Notes under the pieces: generated by a model | What the model was told of the DNA's origin: nothing | What the model saw: only the letters and a program-made list of their open reading frames with translations | Databases searched by the model: none | Part shown: one piece after another, positions 62,048-64,000 of the stretch | How positions within the stretch are numbered: the stretch's first letter is position 1 | How the letters are laid out: the number at the start of each line of letters is the position of its first letter | Assembly: GCF_000224005.2 (NCBI RefSeq) | Contig: NZ_CP007031.1 | Span: forward strand, 2,013,001-2,077,000 | Source of the DNA: Marichromatium purpuratum 984 | GTDB taxonomy: Bacteria > Pseudomonadota > Gammaproteobacteria > Chromatiales > Chromatiaceae | DNA: 64,000 nt | Reading direction: 5' to 3' | Made by a program: the position numbers and the translations under genes

Positions 62048-63271
62048 ATGACCCGATCCGAGCCTCGCTCGCTGCTCGAGCATCACCGTCCCGACTACGC
62101 CGGCGGCGGCATCGTCAACCTGATGAGCACGCTGATCGCCGCGCGCGGCGGCCAGCCGGAGACGCCGACGCTCACCGCCCTGCCCCTGGCGCGACTGGCC
62201 GACACCCGCAACCTGGTGCTGCTGGTGATCGACGGGCTGGGCGCCGACTGGCTGCAGCGCCACGCCCCCGAGGGGCTGCTCGCACGTCATCGCATCGCCA
62301 CCCTGAGCACGGTGTTCCCGGCGACCACCGCCGCGGCCATCACCACCTATCTCACCGGCGACGCGCCGCTGCGTCACGGGCTGACCGGCTGGCACACCTA
62401 TCTGCGCGAACTCGGCTGCGTGATGGCGGTGCTGCCCGGCACCCCGCGCTACGGCGGTGTCTCCTACGCGCGCGCCGGGATCGACCCGGCGCGGCTGTTC
62501 GGCACCCGCCCGGTGTTCGACCGCATCGCCACTCGTTCGAGCGTGATCGCGCCGCACTTCATCATCGACTCCGACTTCAACCGCGCCCACAGCGGGCGGG
62601 CCGAGCGGCTCGGCTTTCAGGGGCTCGACGACATGTTCGGTCAGGCCGCGCGAGTGATCCGCGCCACCCCCTGGCGTCCCGGTCGGCGCCGGCACGACGC
62701 CGACCCGCGCTATCTCTATCTCTACTGGCCGAGGCTCGACACCATCGGTCACCAGCAGGGTATCGAGAGCGCGGCGGCGGTCGGTCATCTGGCGCAGATC
62801 GAGGCCGCGCTCGCGCGCTTTCTCGAACAGATCAGGGGGACCGACACCCAGGTGCTGGTGTGCGCCGACCACGGCCAGATCGACAACACCCCCGAGACCC
62901 GTGTCGATCTCGACGACCACCCGGAGCTGGCCGAGTGTCTGGCGCTGCCGCTGTGCGGCGAGCCGCGCGCGGCCTTCTGCTATCTGCGTCCGGGACGCGA
63001 GCGCCAGTTCCTCGGCTACTGCCAGGCGCATCTGGCCGAGCGGGTGGAGGTGGTACCGAGCAAGCGGCTGATCGAGCTGGAGATGTTCGGCAGCGGCGCG
63101 CGCAATCCGCGACTGGCCGAGCGGATCGGCGATTACTGTCTGCTCGCGCGCGACAATGCGATCGTCGTCGATCGACTGCCGGGCGAGCGTTCGCACTCGA
63201 TGGTCGGGGTGCACGGCGGACTGAGCCGCGCCGAGCTGGAGGTGCCGCTGGCGTTGCTGCGCCCGGACTGA
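62048..63271 (+). CDS. Alkaline phosphatase superfamily, nucleotide pyrophosphatase/phosphodiesterase type
   Basis: The 407-aa soluble protein has the metal-binding VLLVIDGLGADWLQRH near residue 57, the nucleophile Thr in STVFPATTAAAITTYLTGDA near 90, WPRLDTIGHQQG near 230 and VCADHGQIDN near 275. This pattern matches the NPP/phosphodiesterase I branch. There is no signal peptide, so it is probably cytoplasmic. AGGAGAAGG precedes the ATG. The substrate is unknown. Confidence 0.88.
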   Translation: MTRSEPRSLLEHHRPDYAGGGIVNLMSTLIAARGGQPETPTLTALPLARLADTRNLVLLVIDGLGADWLQRHAPEGLLARHRIATLSTVFPATTAAAITTYLTGDAPLRHGLTGWHTYLRELGCVMAVLPGTPRYGGVSYARAGIDPARLFGTRPVFDRIATRSSVIAPHFIIDSDFNRAHSGRAERLGFQGLDDMFGQAARVIRATPWRPGRRRHDADPRYLYLYWPRLDTIGHQQGIESAAAVGHLAQIEAALARFLEQIRGTDTQVLVCADHGQIDNTPETRVDLDDHPELAECLALPLCGEPRAAFCYLRPGRERQFLGYCQAHLAERVEVVPSKRLIELEMFGSGARNPRLAERIGDYCLLARDNAIVVDRLPGERSHSMVGVHGGLSRAELEVPLALLRPD

Positions 63272-63290
63272 GCGCCGGGCGCGGGCGGGA

Positions 63291-63719
63291 TCACATCAGC
63301 CCGAGCTGGAGCCGGGCCTCGTCGCTCATCCGCTCCTGGGTCCAGGGCGGATCCCACACCAGCGCGACATCGACCTCACCGACGCCCTCGACCCGCGCCA
63401 CCGCCTGTTTGACCATCAAGGGCATCATCCCGGCGACCGGACAGCCGGGGGCGGTGAGGGTCATCTCCACGGCCACCGTGCCGTCGGCGGCGATGTCGAT
63501 GGTGTAGATCAGACCGAGGTCATAGATGTTGACCGGGATCTCCGGGTCGTGGACGCCGCGCAGGGCGGTGACGATCGATTCGCGCAGGGCCTCGACATCG
63601 ACCACCACCGGCGGCTCCTCGACGGCATCGCGCCCGGTATCGGCGGCGAGTGCCGCCACCTCGTCCTCATGGTCCTGCTCGCGTTTGCCGAATCCGGCGA
63701 GGCGGGCCAGTCTGTTCAT
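63291..63719 (-). CDS. sufT: SufT-like Fe-S assembly factor (MIP18/DUF59 domain)
   Basis: The 142-aa protein has a charged N-terminal extension of about 45 residues and then the DUF59 domain: VHDPEIPVNIYDLGLIYTID near residue 55 and LTAPGCPVAGMMPLMVKQAV near 88, with the conserved Cys. It lies downstream of sufD on the same strand, so it belongs to the suf iron-sulfur operon. The start was set at the ATG at 63719. Confidence 0.9.
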   Translation of the reverse strand: MNRLARLAGFGKREQDHEDEVAALAADTGRDAVEEPPVVVDVEALRESIVTALRGVHDPEIPVNIYDLGLIYTIDIAADGTVAVEMTLTAPGCPVAGMMPLMVKQAVARVEGVGEVDVALVWDPPWTQERMSDEARLQLGLM

Positions 63720-63756
63720 GGATGCGAACCTCTTCGACTGCTGATGATGCCGACGG

Positions 63757-63780
63757 GTCGGCGCCCGTGCGGGCGCCGAC
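63757..63780 (-). terminator. GC hairpin between sufD and sufT
   Basis: A perfect 10-bp stem GTCGGCGCCC / GGGCGCCGAC with a 4-nt loop starts 6 bp after the sufD stop. It lacks a T run and may attenuate rather than fully stop transcription into sufT. Confidence 0.45.
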
Positions 63781-63785
63781 ACCGC

Positions 63786-64000
63786 TCAGTCCAGGGGCGC
63801 GGCCTCGAGCCGGTCGCCGACCAGGGCCGCGATCTCGGCGCGCAGCGCCTCGTCGCCGAGCCGGCCGATGATCTCCTCGGCGAAGCCGAGACAGAGCATG
63901 CGCCGGGCGCTGGCCTCGGGGATGCCGCGGGCGCGCAGATAGAACAGCATCTGCGGGTCGATCTGGCCGACCGTGGTGCCGTGGCTGCACTTGACGTCGT
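63786..64000 (-). CDS. sufD: SufD, Fe-S cluster assembly protein (3' part only)
   Basis: The last 71 codons of a gene running off the right edge. The encoded segment DVKCSHGTTVGQIDPQMLFY and the following RARGIPEASARRMLCLGFAE match the C-terminal core of the SufB/SufD family; within that family the position before a SufT-type gene and the spacing fit SufD. It is a partner of SufBC in the Fe-S scaffold. Confidence 0.88.
   Translation of the reverse strand, partial: DVKCSHGTTVGQIDPQMLFYLRARGIPEASARRMLCLGFAEEIIGRLGDEALRAEIAALVGDRLEAAPLD

Noticed and set aside
1-64000. tRNA, rRNA or known riboswitch genes.
   Set aside because: The gaps between genes are mostly short, and none shows a tRNA-like cloverleaf, rRNA sequence or recognised riboswitch core by eye. 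A covariance-model search would be needed to exclude small RNAs.

Overview
The window is high-GC DNA (codon third positions almost all G or C) with the gene content of a motile, sulfate-assimilating gammaproteobacterium. Family-level similarity and the dense repeat families suggest a purple sulfur bacterium (Chromatiaceae, for example a Marichromatium/Allochromatium relative). This is an inference from gene content, because no rRNA or photosynthesis gene is present to prove it. Nearly all genes sit in compact operons with ATGA or TGATG junctions.

Layout. 1-4.8 kb: a large membrane protein, convergent with two translationally coupled P-loop GTPases. 4.8-5.5 kb: a repeat-rich gap with heptamer arrays and a duplicated element. 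5.5-6.3 kb: trhA-slyX. 6.3-12.1 kb: the minus-strand housekeeping operon rnm-yciO type-M50 protease-trpS-scpA-scpB-rluB. 12.2-17.1 kb: a hypothetical gene, a DUF3050 gene, an ammonium transporter and a chemoreceptor. 17.1-20.6 kb: the pqiABC lipid-transport operon. 20.8-23.3 kb: hrpB. 23.3-24.7 kb: a second repeat hub carrying a 914-bp IS5-family element that has split a dispersed repeat. 24.7-28.5 kb: a DUF368 (PopT-type) flippase, a second chemoreceptor and a diguanylate cyclase.

28.8-50.5 kb is the most distinctive region: about 22 kb on one strand that reads as a flagellar filament and glycosylation island. In transcription order it holds rfbF and rfbG (CDP-glucose to CDP-4-keto-6-deoxyglucose), an RfbC-like epimerase, a sugar C-methyltransferase, an NAD-dependent reductase/epimerase, a CmcI/rhamnosyl O-methyltransferase-like protein, four tandem TPR-GT41 (SPINDLY/OGT-like) glycosyltransferases, an enlarged 708-aa flagellin, flaG, fliD, a second flaG and fliS. 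The four glycosyltransferases share a nearly identical catalytic module of about 1.1-1.2 kb but have different TPR halves. This suggests one donor sugar delivered to several acceptors, with the catalytic module kept uniform by gene conversion. The likely sugar is a branched (C-methylated), possibly O-methylated 6-deoxyhexose.

50.6-64 kb: orn; rsgA with an EVE-domain gene; a sulfate-activation operon (cysD and a cysN-cysC fusion); a MscS channel with a cyclic-nucleotide-binding domain; tex; a divergent phosphopantetheinyl transferase; uppP; a phosphodiesterase/pyrophosphatase-type protein; a SufT-like protein; and the 3' end of sufD running off the right edge.
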